A DNA stretch of 64,000 nt from Sarocladium kiliense (Eukaryota > Ascomycota > Sordariomycetes > Hypocreales > Sarocladiaceae). The DNA is taken from assembly GCA_030734395.1 (NCBI GenBank), contig JAUZTG010000007.1, positions 62,001 through 126,000 of the forward strand, written 5' to 3'. Every line of letters starts with the position of its first letter. Position 1 is the first letter of the stretch. Position numbers and translations under genes: made by a program. Of the stretch, positions 23,058 to 32,827 are shown piece after piece. The notes beneath the pieces were generated by a model. That model saw only the letters and a program-made list of their open reading frames with translations. It was not told where the DNA came from and ran no database searches.

Positions 23058-23459
23058 TTAATTTTCTAGGCCTTTGACAGATATGCTGGAAAGTCTTGCC
23101 TTCCGGACACCTATTTCAATGCGCAGGGGTTGCGCAGTGTTATGGCGTTTGCGGAGCTTCGTTGCCGGACGCTCAAGAACGGCAAGTACCGCTCTTCCCT
23201 TCTCGACAGTAGCTGGCCGGTCACCCTCGGAAAGCCACCTCTGTATATCGGCCTCCATTTTATCGATCTTGCGATGTTTGATGGAAAGGGCTTCGCAGAG
23301 TTTGCAGGGTTTTTCCTCGCGAGTAGTGTCGTAGCATAATTTTAAGCCACATGTTTCGCCAATGCGGTATACCTTGTTACATTGATCGCGAAATTTTGTC
23401 CACCTCCAGGCTCCGCAACTCCAGACAACTTGATCATAGAAACACATGGTGATTGACAA
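23058..23459 (-). CDS. Small conserved fungal Cys-containing protein, 133 aa
   Basis: Intact frame from ATG 23459 (a second ATG at 23447 gives MCFYDQ) to 23058. It matches a pattern I know from many Sordariomycete genomes: MCFYDQVVWSCGAWRWTKFR, then CNKVYRIGETCGLKL, CKLCEALSIKHRKIDKME and IQRWLSEGDRPATVEK. Six or more conserved Cys (one pair as CKLC) suggest metal binding. It is a soluble protein with no signal peptide and a basic C-terminal helix. Function is unknown. It stands alone among relics and looks unbroken. Confidence 0.6.
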   Translation of the reverse strand: MSITMCFYDQVVWSCGAWRWTKFRDQCNKVYRIGETCGLKLCYDTTREEKPCKLCEALSIKHRKIDKMEADIQRWLSEGDRPATVEKGRAVLAVLERPATKLRKRHNTAQPLRIEIGVRKARLSSISVKGLEN

Positions 23460-24049
23460 ATTTGGTAGAAATTCAGAGGAAGTGCTGCAGTCTCTCTTTT
23501 TATCGCATCCTCACCCGAGCCGCCTTGACAACACAATAAGCGCCGTGAGATGTGATCCTGGGCTGTGATTTGTTACCGACACAACGGTACACCAATGAAA
23601 TGCTGCGCGGCAAAACATTCCCTCTGTTCTATGAGGTATTTTTCTTCGCAAGAGATCATTATCACGTTCTCATAATGATGTAGGACGAGAGTGGTTCCGA
23701 GCGCGGCCGTAGTTAGTGCGGCTTGACGCCGGTCACTTTGTTCAAACCAGTATGGTGTCAATGATAACCTGGCGGTGAAACATGAGCTTTGGATCATACA
23801 CCGGGATTTGATCAGGTATGGCGTGTTCCCCTCTTATCAATATATCCTACTAACTTCCATATGGCTCAGTGTTGGACCCGCATCGGTGCTGGGCAACGTC
23901 TCAGCGTTAACGACTACTCCCTCCTACATCTAGACTTGCAAAAGAAAGTCGAGATAGTGTTGCAGACCGGAACTCAGGAGATCTAGGTCAATTGGACGTA
24001 GGCAAGCGACTATCCCCTAAAGATATCACTGTCCAACATAAGTTTCAAT
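23460..24049. other. Intergenic, no supported gene
   Basis: Short ORFs only (for example 23789-23986). No recognisable motif. Confidence 0.35.
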
Positions 24050-24400
24050 ATGCCGGACCCGTGGCAACTAACACTGCTACGCGAATTTTACTCCGTCGTG
24101 TATGAGCTACACGCTACGCGCGAGAACCGGCCGACAATGTAGCCTACCGCGAGACCTTCCAGCTGGAGGACGAACTGAGTGGACTCCATATAATGCGACT
24201 CCGAGACGAACTTCAGATGGCCGGTCATATCGCTTTCCTCGCTCATGCCTAAAGAAGGAGCCCGAGCAGTCTCTGCCGTCTGCCCTGGGGAGCAGACGAA
24301 GGGCTACTGGTGCGGCTAGCCAGCAATGAGAAACCAGCGCAAGACGTGGCTGTAAGGCTTCAGGCGCTCTTCCGAAATCTTTGCTGGGGGGGGGGGTGTG
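24050..24400 (+). pseudogene. Unidentified coding relic
   Basis: Switching frames yields protein-like text: REFYSVVYELHATREN, then two bases out NVAYRETFQLEDELSGLHIM and RLRDELQMAGHIAFLAHA, then LLVRLASNEKPAQDVAVRLQ. The amphipathic helix style suggests a former gene with at least two frameshifts. The family is not recognised. A run of 11 G follows at 24386. Confidence 0.3.
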
Positions 24401-25187
24401 GGGTACCAAACCGTGAGTAGAGCTCAGCCAGCATGTGGCCAAGTGCCGTAACTAGACTTAGAGGCTCCTACCCCGAGCTGAACGTACACATCTGCAAAGC
24501 TAGGGTTGTTGAAGTATCTGCAGCTTGATAAGTGATGTTTGCCGTAAGAAATTTAGTAACTCACTTGGGTATAGCTACCGCCAAAGCGTCTGGACGAGCA
24601 GTTCCGGCTTCCTTGGTTGGTTGGGGGAGCTAGATCTTGCCAATCCATCTATGCGTTGGCAAGGTTTAGCGGCATCTATGCCGCTTCCTAACTAATAATA
24701 TAAGTACCGCGTCGCTTCAGATCCACATCAAGATCTCTAAGTGACTTCTAAAGGCCTGGACGACGACAGCGGCATGTTTGGCCTTCTTTTTCGCCAGGGT
24801 GTCGTCAGGTTGTGAGGGGCAGGAGCAATCAGGCTGGATGGCATTCGGGTAATAGTCGGCTGCCGAGGTCACAATCAGTGGACTGGACTAGCAACCAGGG
24901 ACGCAACACGAGGTGGACCGCGTTTAAGGGAACGAAAATGCAAGGGTTTGTCGGGAAATGATCCTTGAATTACCAGCATTCTCTTCAGGCTTAAGGTTGT
25001 GCTACTACGAAATGCTTGCGCAGCATGCTGAATCCCCACGACCGTATCCAATGGCAATGAGCCTGGCTACTGGGCTCATCAGCAGGTGCAACTGGTGGCC
25101 ATGTTCCTGGCTCTAGGCCTCACAAGCGAATACTGTTAAGTACAGCAAATCAGTTCGCAGGTAAGCATCGCATGCTAATCACAATTT
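24401..25187. other. Upstream region of the DUF3723 gene
   Basis: No ORF of note. Phrases such as GGCTACTGGGCTC (25067) resemble the 2.0-3.5 kb motif region. Confidence 0.3.
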
Positions 25188-25201
25188 TTCGAACGTTCGA
25201 A
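25188..25201. promoter_or_regulatory. Perfect 14-bp palindrome TTCGAACGTTCGAA beside a start codon
   Basis: TTCGAACGTTCGAA is its own complement and ends one base before the ATG at 25203. It could be a dimeric protein-binding site or a structured leader. No known factor is assigned. Confidence 0.4.
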
Positions 25202-25202
25202 T

Positions 25203-28200
25203 ATGGAGCTAATAGGAATCATCCAAGTGCCTCTTTCTGCATTCGTTTATGACCCATTTGTCGGAAGAGGCCATGATCCGGCCGTCGTAAAGCAGCTTGA
25301 CCGCGTCTTTCGAAGGACACGATGCGCCCCAGGAAAGCCAAGCAACCACACCGAAGGAGCAATCGACAGAGAGACGATCAGAGTCATCTTGTCCAGATTG
25401 CAGGTCTCTCTAACAACTTTGCGAAAGACAGTTGTTGATGGCAAGCATCCGAGGGTCCGTCTTTCCCCTTGCATTCTGTGCATCGATGGTAAGCAGAGAA
25501 TTGCAGCGGCGAAAGTCAGATATGGCGAGAAATATTGGTGGACTGTGAAGTTGTTCTACTGCAGAGATGGTGAGTACAACTGAGCGTTTACTGGACCACA
25601 ACTACTCACGCTAGGCCTAGGCTTCAAGCGCGATCTCATCAACACGAGAGCACTGGCGTCTTCATACCAAACACCGAAGTCGGACGGGGAAATCTATCGA
25701 CACCTGCGGCTAGCCCAACGCACGAATCGACAAGCAGATGCGCAGGCATTACGACTGCAGCTTTCACCTTGCAAGGAGAAAATCCTAAACCAGCTTCTCA
25801 GGCGACAACCGCCGGAAGGCTGCAAGGAGACTATTGTGGATGCGCTTGACTCGCTTCTACCATACCCTGGCGTGTGGGAGGGGCTTGAGCTGGGAAACTG
25901 GCACAGGTATCTCTCACTGCACTGGGACCAGCCAATTATTCACTTTATACTACGCCACCTCCGTCCAACTCTCGATCGCATCATAGCAGGCGTTGCCGAA
26001 GCGCGTCAATATTTTGATGTGAGAACAGTTCGCAAGCTTGCTCTGCGCTGTCCGCAAAACCCAGGCGATGCTAAATTTATTCAAAAGAGCATGAGAGATG
26101 GAGACCTGTTTCACGGCCTGACAAACCCAGCCAGTCGGCGCCGAATACTGGATAACATCCTGTCGATAGAGGAGATCATCCCGAGCCTCAAGACATTGCA
26201 TGAGAACATGAAGTATTTCGCGATTGGCGCAAAGATTTTGAGACAACACATCTTGTCAGAGGACAAAGCGAAGGACCAGGCTCTGGGCTTCTTGCAACGG
26301 CTGCATTGGAGCCCGCCTTCGGAAGCACAAATCGACACCAGCACCAGCAACTACATTGTCATCAACAGTCTCGATCTACAGTTGGCAATAAAGGCGCTTT
26401 TTCTGCACGCGATCAAGATATTCCCATACGTCTCGGTTGAGCGGCCGAAGAAGGACGTCCGAGGGGAGAAAGCGATGGAAGCTACAGTCGACGAAGGCTT
26501 CGTCTATATGCTCCGCAGACAAGCTCGGCGTCTAGGCTTTTCTTCGCCAAACATCGAGCAAGGGCTGTCTGGGAGACAACCTGTGTGCTGCGAACAGTTC
26601 TCTTTATCCAATGTTCAAGTTGGCACAGATTGGAGGTGCGGCAAACCAGGGCTTCGTGCTTTCCTTCATCTCTACAACAATGCCTTCCTCCCTGTTCTTG
26701 GTGTGGCGGACGCACGAAGGGGCCTCAATCCTACGTTTGTCTTGAAAGATTTCCTCGACGCTTTTTTTGGTCCTGATGTCTTCGCAGACCACACATTCCT
26801 AGAAAACGCCGAAATCTGTCAACCTAAACCAGGCTCGATAGTCCAAGAAGGGACTACAGACGTAAACATGACGTACGCCCCCCAGCCTGTCTTACCCACA
26901 AAGCAACAAGAGACACTGGCCAAGCGGACAAAGCCAGGTCCATCCAGGACAACTCGCCCTAGAATTGCCCGCGGTTGGCAGCCGTATAGGCGAGAACGAC
27001 CTTCAGAGGGAAGCCGGTCGTGGCATTCGGAGGCTACTTCAAAGTCCAAGGGCGCCCTGGATGCAGCTCACCGAAAATCCAGAGTGGCAGAGATATCGGT
27101 CGATGTTCCGAGCTCCCCAATGGAACTAGCGAGCCTAGGTGCGCCACAACGCTCTCCTGTTGCTCCTCCAGAAGCAGAACTCAGTACAGGTACGGAGGTT
27201 AACATCTCACCCGGCAACAATCAAGCAACCAGTACAAAAGCTTCGACAGGTCCATCGAGGACATCTCGTACCAGAAGAACTCATGCTTGGCAGCCTTACG
27301 CCCCAGAACGACCCTCGAAGGGAAGGAGGTCAATGCCTCGGAATATACCTTCAAAGCGTACAGTAGATGCAGCTCAGGGCATGGCGCAAGAAGCTGGGAC
27401 CTCTGTTGATGTGACTAGCTTAGACGCGCCACAACGCTCTCCAGTCGCTCCGCCAGAAGTAGAGTCCAATGCAGGCCCTGAGGTTAACTTCCCAGCCAAT
27501 AACGTTTCTGCAGCCAAGGTCTCTCGGCAAAATAGGCCCTCAGTGCGTTTCCGACTTGGCCGCCCATCAAGCAAAATCCCGGATCAGCGGAGGAAGAAAA
27601 ACCGGCTAGCAGCCACAAGGAGCCCTGCTCCTAAAACGTCAAGACAGACGCAACCACGCACCTCTTCCGTCGATCGCGATTTGGAAGCTATCACATCAGC
27701 GACTCCGACTTCGCAGACGGAATCTAGTCAAACACCACCTTCGCCATTACATCTTCCTTCTACTAACACTCGCCCACTGGAATCCACAGCAGCAGCCGAG
27801 GGTCAAGGAGCGCAGTCTAGCCACTCCGTCTCTGCTCAATCACCCTTATCCTCTGCCGACACAGGTCCAGCAGCAAGCCCAGCCCTGATCAAGAAGAGGA
27901 AAATGAATCTCATACAAGCTGATGCAGTTACATCTCTGAGAGAGCTTATCTCCGGCAAAGAGAGGACGTATGAGCGTCCATCCAAGCGACGTAAGGATCA
28001 GCACAGTCCTACTTCTCAACCCGAGGTCTCTATCGCCAGCACAAGTCCAGTAGCAAGGCCAGCTCGGGTGTTTAAAAGAAAGAGAAACACAGGACAAGGC
28101 GAGTTAGTAGAATCCATCTCCGGCAGAGAAAAGACAGATAAACCACCATCAAAGCGTTTCAAGGATCAGCACACCAGCTTGTCAACCACAAACATCGGAG

Positions 28201-28607
28201 CAGAGGGTGCTTCGGCTCCGCAAGGAGATACGACTTCTATTACACTGGACTCACAAGAAGTTGTGTCTAGTAACGCCTCCATCAAACCTGTGCTTCAGCA
28301 GAGATCTCCCGTCCACTCTCCAGACAGCAGTCCTGGATCCCCAGTAGGCGAGGTTGGTGATGAGCTTAAAAGAGACGCGGAGCCGGAACAATCCCAATAC
28401 TCTGCAGACGTAAGACATTCCCAGGATGAGCCGGTCGCATCCCCGGCGCATACTCTTGGCCTAGATTCTACGGAGCAGGACCATGAGTTCCATGAAGTCG
28501 AAACCTTTGCGGAAACAAGGACCCGGTCGCCTGGCTTAACCTATAATGACGATGACTGGGGGACATCATACCGATCACCCGTTGCTACTCCTGAGTCAGA
28601 GCTATAG
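25203..28607 (+). CDS. DUF3723 family protein, two exons, 1119 aa
   Basis: Exon 1 is 25203-25569 and exon 2 is 25615-28607, with a 45-nt GTGAGT..GCTAG intron that restores the frame as D-GLGFKRDLI. The conserved DUF3723 block covers roughly residues 120-460, with LLPYPGVWEGLELGNWHRYL, VRTVRKLALRCP, IPSLKTLHENMKYFAIGAKI and a Trp/Cys-rich stretch (TDWRCGKPGLRAFLHLYNN). The C-terminal half is disordered and repeat-bearing: RTxRxRxAxxWQPYxxERPS occurs twice, APQRSPVAPPE twice, and a basic KKRK..ERPSKRRKDQH module twice, the last resembling nuclear signals. DUF3723 genes are known as recurrent Starship accessory genes; molecular function is unknown. No lesion is seen. It sits on the opposite strand to, and 15 kb from, the recombinase. 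Confidence 0.8.
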
Positions 28608-28709
28608 TGGAAAGTAGCCCACGCGTTTCATTACATTTCTTGCTTTTTACGGTGTATCTGATCATTATGCGGGCGCAAGGGAACCATTTCTGAAGCTAAC
28701 TCGTCCTAG

Positions 28710-29537
28710 TACTACTTTGAAGAGCCTTCCCTGCCCAACCACACTTTCTGTCAACCACTCCAGTCAACGTGCACCTACAATTCTGGATGCAACTTGAAAC
28801 TTCCAGTTATCATTTGGGGCTACGCCGCCTGCGCTTCCTTTGGACTCAAGTTCCAAAACTTTCTTGGAGAAATCGCCTCTTATGGATCTCTCGCCATCGC
28901 CACTGGATCTACTTTGGTGGATCCAGAGACGTTCAAGAAGCCTGCTCTCGATCCTGCCAATCATTCTAGTCCGCAGCATCCCGATGCCCTCTCTGATGCT
29001 GTTGACTGGGTAATCGCAAATGCGGGAACGGAGAAGGGGAAGCATATTGACCCGAGCCGTATTGGTGTTTGGGGCCAGAGCTGTGGTGGTTCAGAAGCAT
29101 ATACTGCAGACGGCCAGGACCATAGAGTTCATCATTTGGAAATCTTTAACAGTGGGCGATTCCCTTCTAATTCACCACAGTCAGTTGTTCACACGATACA
29201 AAAACCAATCTTCTATTTCCTCGGCGAACCAGAAGATATAGCGTACCAAAATGTGAGTGATGAACCACGTCATGCACATTCTGCTTTCAACTAACGGCTC
29301 TGAGGGCGAGCGAGACTACGCTACAATCTGACCAGGAATTCCTGCCCGGAAAGGTAACCATGAGCTTGGACATAGCGAGGCATCCAATGCCCCAAATGCA
29401 GGGATTGCAGGATTAGCCGGGAGGCACCTTATGCCATGGCTGCTCCGTGGAGATGTGAAGTCTAAACTCTGGTTCACAGATGGGGGAGTGATATGATCTA
29501 GATTCAAGGATGTTGTATGCAAAGACTTGGATGAAAT
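28710..29537 (+). pseudogene. Alpha/beta hydrolase, 5'-truncated with stops
   Basis: From a splice acceptor at 28709, the frame reads YYFEEPSLPNHTFCQP.. LPVIIWGYAACASFGLKFQN, DALSDAVDWVIANAGTEKG, and IDPSRIGVWGQSCGGSEAYT, whose GQSCGG is the nucleophile elbow of an alpha/beta hydrolase. An intron (GTGAGT at 29253 to 29304) leads to GERDYATI followed by TGA at 29329. Beyond it the same frame continues with GIPARKGNHELGHSEASNAP and GLAGRHLMPWLLRGDVKSKL until another stop near 29495. No first exon or signal peptide is visible upstream. It was probably a secreted esterase-type enzyme. Confidence 0.7.
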
Positions 29538-29749
29538 TGACGTTTGGCTTATCTAGTCAGGCCGTTCAGCGCAAATAGTACTACATCACGGCTCCGCTTG
29601 ACTTTAAAGTGCCAGCAACAAGGTGTTTTATTCGAGTACCCAATCTTCTTAGGAAAAGAACGTTCGCTGTCACAAGTGGTTTCGACGTCTGCTTTACGCA
29701 CGGATCCTTTGACAACAATAATGCAAAGACTATAACTAACGTACTTGTA

Positions 29750-29780
29750 CACCGAGTGAGCCATGTCACCGAGTGAGCCA
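29750..29780. repeat. Direct repeat CACCGAGTGAGCCA, possible Fot1 subterminal sequence
   Basis: CACCGAGTGAGCCA occurs twice, 17 bp apart, just upstream of the Fot1-type transposase fragment. It may be part of the element's terminal repeat. The opposite end is lost, so this cannot be confirmed. Confidence 0.35.
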
Positions 29781-29837
29781 CCCCATCACGATAATCCCAA
29801 CTTTCACCTTTCATTCATATTTCCTCTCCTCCACATA

Positions 29838-30384
29838 ATGCAAACGCCTTGCAAAGATACCAGCATTAACCTAGCGCTTCAAGCTATCCAAAAAGACCCC
29901 TCTTTAAGCGTTCGAACTGCAGCAAAGATCTACAACGTCAGCCGTGCAACATTAGGTCGCCGACTTAACGGCACGACTCCTCGACGCGATAGCCCGCCCA
30001 ACTCTGCGAAACTGACAGAGTTGGGAGAGAAGGTTATTATTGAGAGGATAATTGACCTAGACTCGCGATCATGTTCTCCCGGATCAGCGGTGTGACCGCA
30101 ATGGCTGATCTTCTTCTCGCAGCGCGTGGCGCGTCACCAGTTGGCACCCGCTGGGCTTACCGCTTCATTGCGCGACACAAAGAGTTCAAAATGCGTCAAG
30201 TTCGGAGATACGACTATAAGAGAGCCTTATGCGAGGATCTTGTCGCGATAAACGCGTGGTTCTCGCTCGTGAAGAACACAATCGCGAAGTATGGTATCAG
30301 CGATGAAGATATCTACAACTTTGACGAGACCGGCTTCCAGATGGGCGTTATCTCGGCCGGAATGCTCGTGACGAGCTCTGAAAG
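29838..30384 (+). pseudogene. Fot1/pogo transposase, N-terminal fragment
   Basis: ATG 29838 opens a psq/CENP-B-like helix-turn-helix (SINLALQAIQKDPSLSVRTA..YNVSRATLGRRLNG). After IIDLDSRS the frame shifts by one base at about 30070-30090. It continues GVTAMADLLLAARGASPVGT, WAYRFIARHKEFKMRQVRRY and DEDIYNFDETGFQMGVISAG, which includes the first catalytic Asp (NFDETG). The match ends abruptly after VTSSER at about 30384, so the rest of the DDE domain is missing. It is a different sequence from the full-length Fot1-type copy at 38377-40485. It abuts a broken regulator gene. Confidence 0.75.
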
Positions 30385-30414
30385 GGTTTCCCCAACGGTT
30401 CCAACAAACAACTA

Positions 30415-31782
30415 GTCACGGCCGCCACGCCCATTTGGCCAAGCCATGCGGCTTCTCAGGCCAGCGCGAACAGGGCGGGCAGGCCGCTCCCGGCATGGAG
30501 ATGAAGGGTTTCGTCTGCGGCAGACCTGAAGAGTACCATCAGGAAACTTTGCTGGCCAACGAAATCGGGGTGACAGATTGAGGGGTATGCCCACGAGACA
30601 TGCAATTTTGGGCTGCTGAGTGCGGCGGATTGCTTTTTACATACAGGCAGATGTCTTGCAACGCCGCAATGCACCTGTCAGTGGCAAGAGTAGACGGTGG
30701 CTCTGAGGCTACGCCCTGGAAGAGTATGACATTGCAGGCGTCCTGTTTCTCCCCGTTTCAGCTTGGCCTATAGCCTCCTGAGCATCGCTCACCGTGAAAC
30801 CAGTATATGCAGGTCCCTTGATCCAAAGGAGCGGGTCGAACGCTGCAGACCCCTCCCAGGCTTCCCGCGTCCACCTACGGACCTGCGATTCAGGAAAGCC
30901 TGGGCAGCTGAGAGATCCAAGTCTGAGGTAGTTTGCAACCCGTTTGAATATATTGTCCTGTGCTCGTCTGGATCTCCAGTAGTGCAGCTCTTGAGCAATT
31001 AGGGTGTCCCTCGGTGCGCGTACATGGCTAGCCATACGGAGGACGTCCGCAAACGGGCCACTCGATACTGTCTTCTGCATTGTTGTTCCCCCTCTCTCTG
31101 TAGGTCCCCACGCTCTCAAGGTGACATCTTCTGCTCCGGAACAGTCCGCTGGGCCATCAGCTTGGTGGGTTGACGGTCCTACCGGGAGCTCTGGAGCATT
31201 ATGCAAGATATGCTGGGTGCGTCGGGATAGCACATTGATGAATGGCTCGTGCCACGATTGTGTTGCAATTATTAGTTCTAGCCCGGATCAGCCTGCTTGA
31301 CGAGCTGTAGCACCTCCAGAGGATCCTTGCTCTCCCGTATGCATTCGCATATCTGATTTGCTTCCATTCTCGGCCGTTCGTGGATCAGAGTGAACAACTC
31401 TCGGAGTGCCCGATTCTCCTCCATTGCTTCTTCGTATCTCCGTTTACACGCCCTGTGATGTGTCTCTCCTTGTGCCGTGCGGTACGAGCACTCAACCTTC
31501 TCGAATCGGCATCGTTCACATGAAGGTCTTTGTCCGTCACACTGAGGGGGGTTAGAGAGTTCACTTGGTGTTGATCTGGAAGGTAGCAAAGCTCGTAAAG
31601 ACCAGCAAAGCCTACTAACTGACCCTTGACTTCTTCTGTCTACAATGCTCGCAGGCCGCAGCGACACCGATACGAGGGCGTTTCTGCAACAAAGTTCGCG
31701 ACTTGAGAGGCAAATACTCTTGGCTCTCGGGCCGTCTGTCAATCGAAGGAGCAGAAGCTAACGGCTGAATTCGTCTTTCCAT
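30415..31782 (-). pseudogene. Zn2Cys6 transcription factor, truncated and frameshifted
   Basis: Exon 1 (31782-31624) ends VAAACEHCRQKKSR. An 82-nt intron (GTCAGT..CCTCAG) leads to CDGQRPSCERCRFEKVECSY at 31541, giving a perfect C-x2-C-x6-C-x6-C-x2-C-x6-C cluster, followed by a heptad helix (YEEAMEENRALRELFTLIHE) and DPLEVLQLVKQADPG with a stop at 31278. One base away the frame resumes as LELIIATQSWHEPFINVLSR to 30709 (MASHVRAPRDTLIAQELHYW, AWEGSAAFDP). Fragments of the MHR (AADETLHLHAGSGLPALFAL) occur in another frame to about 30440. The gene is cut at the junction with the Fot1 fragment. A non-functional former regulator. Confidence 0.7.
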
Positions 31783-32150
31783 CTCGCGTCAGTGGGACGA
31801 GAAAATTCAGACGGCTCCTGTGATGTCGGTTTACACCCTTCATGAATGTCTCAAACTTGGATTCTGTCGCTAGCAAAGGTAAATCGTGTCCAGTTCTATT
31901 GGAAAATCCCAGTATCATCTTCGGAAAATGTAGGATGGAGGTGAAGCGCGGAGTCGAGCATCCAAAGGAGCATCAAGCAACTTTCAGAAACTATCCCGAA
32001 AGATCAACAACAGGACACATTCCTCCGCTTGGTAGGGACTTGCGAAGTGAGTCACGCTGACGGTATTGTGCCATCATTTTCGGCACAGGCCCAACAACCC
32101 CGCACGTCCTTCCCACGTGCCACTATCCTATTCTCCTTTGGACTGTTTGT
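31783..32150. other. Gap between broken regulator and LINE tail
   Basis: No supported gene. A 72-codon ORF (31842-32060) has no recognised domain. A pair of similar 20-mers, CGGTCGATCTCACTTGGTAA and CGACCGACCTCACTTGGTAA, starts just beyond it near 32153 and 32189. Confidence 0.35.
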
Positions 32151-32221
32151 AACGGTCGATCTCACTTGGTAAGATTTATCGGGTAACGACCGACCTCACT
32201 TGGTAAGTAATGTTAAGTGTA

Positions 32222-32410
32222 TTTTCGTCCAGCGGGCTAAGTAAGTCAGTAAGTAAGTGTATTTTCCGTCCAGCGACGTAAGTAAGTAAGTAAGTATATT
32301 TTCCGTCCAGCGGCCTTAAGTTAAGTGTATTTTCCGTCCAGCGGCCTGTATGTATATTTTCCGTCCAGCGGCCTGTATGTATGTATGTATGTATATTTTC
32401 CGTCCAGCGG
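32222..32410 (-). repeat. Tandem repeats forming the LINE 3' tail
   Basis: Six copies of CGTCCAGCG start at 32226, 32267, 32304, 32335, 32362 and 32401. Each is preceded by GTATATTTTC or GTGTATTTTC and joined by GTAA or GTAT tetranucleotides of varying number. On the LINE strand the unit is GGCCGCTGGACGGAAAATA plus TAC-type repeats. Units are 27-41 bp long, and the variation lies almost wholly in the tetranucleotide count. Confidence 0.8.
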
Positions 32411-32827
32411 CCTGAAGGCCGCTCAAGCCCCCTGTAGGGTACGGGACGTGCTGGGCTACTGGTTGTGTCTACATACAGGGAGTGGATCCGACATTAGTCA
32501 TCAAATTACCGAAAGTTGACCACCTTGTTGACCCAGTTCTGGACGTAAACAAAGACCACCATCCAGCATGTCGTCGGCTCTATGGCGCATCCTTCCGTAC
32601 CTGCTGCCCGTCAGCGGGTCATACAGGTGCAGCGCGTTGCGTACTGCGTGCATTGGTCTTTGTTTGGGGACCGGCAGAGACCCTCGTCGTTGGCTGCGCA
32701 TGCGGCCTTGAGTGGTCCCAGTCAGTCGAGGGGTGCTGCAACACCCCACGGCCGGCTGAGTCCGGGAGAGAAAGAGAAGTGAAGAAGAGAAATGAGCACA
32801 GCTGTGCGTGTTTGAAGCCCTTTGTCT

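Noticed and set aside
24386..24396. Run of 11 G, and another G-rich run at 61559-61574
   Set aside because: Could be a quadruplex or sequencing-error site, but nothing ties either to a function.
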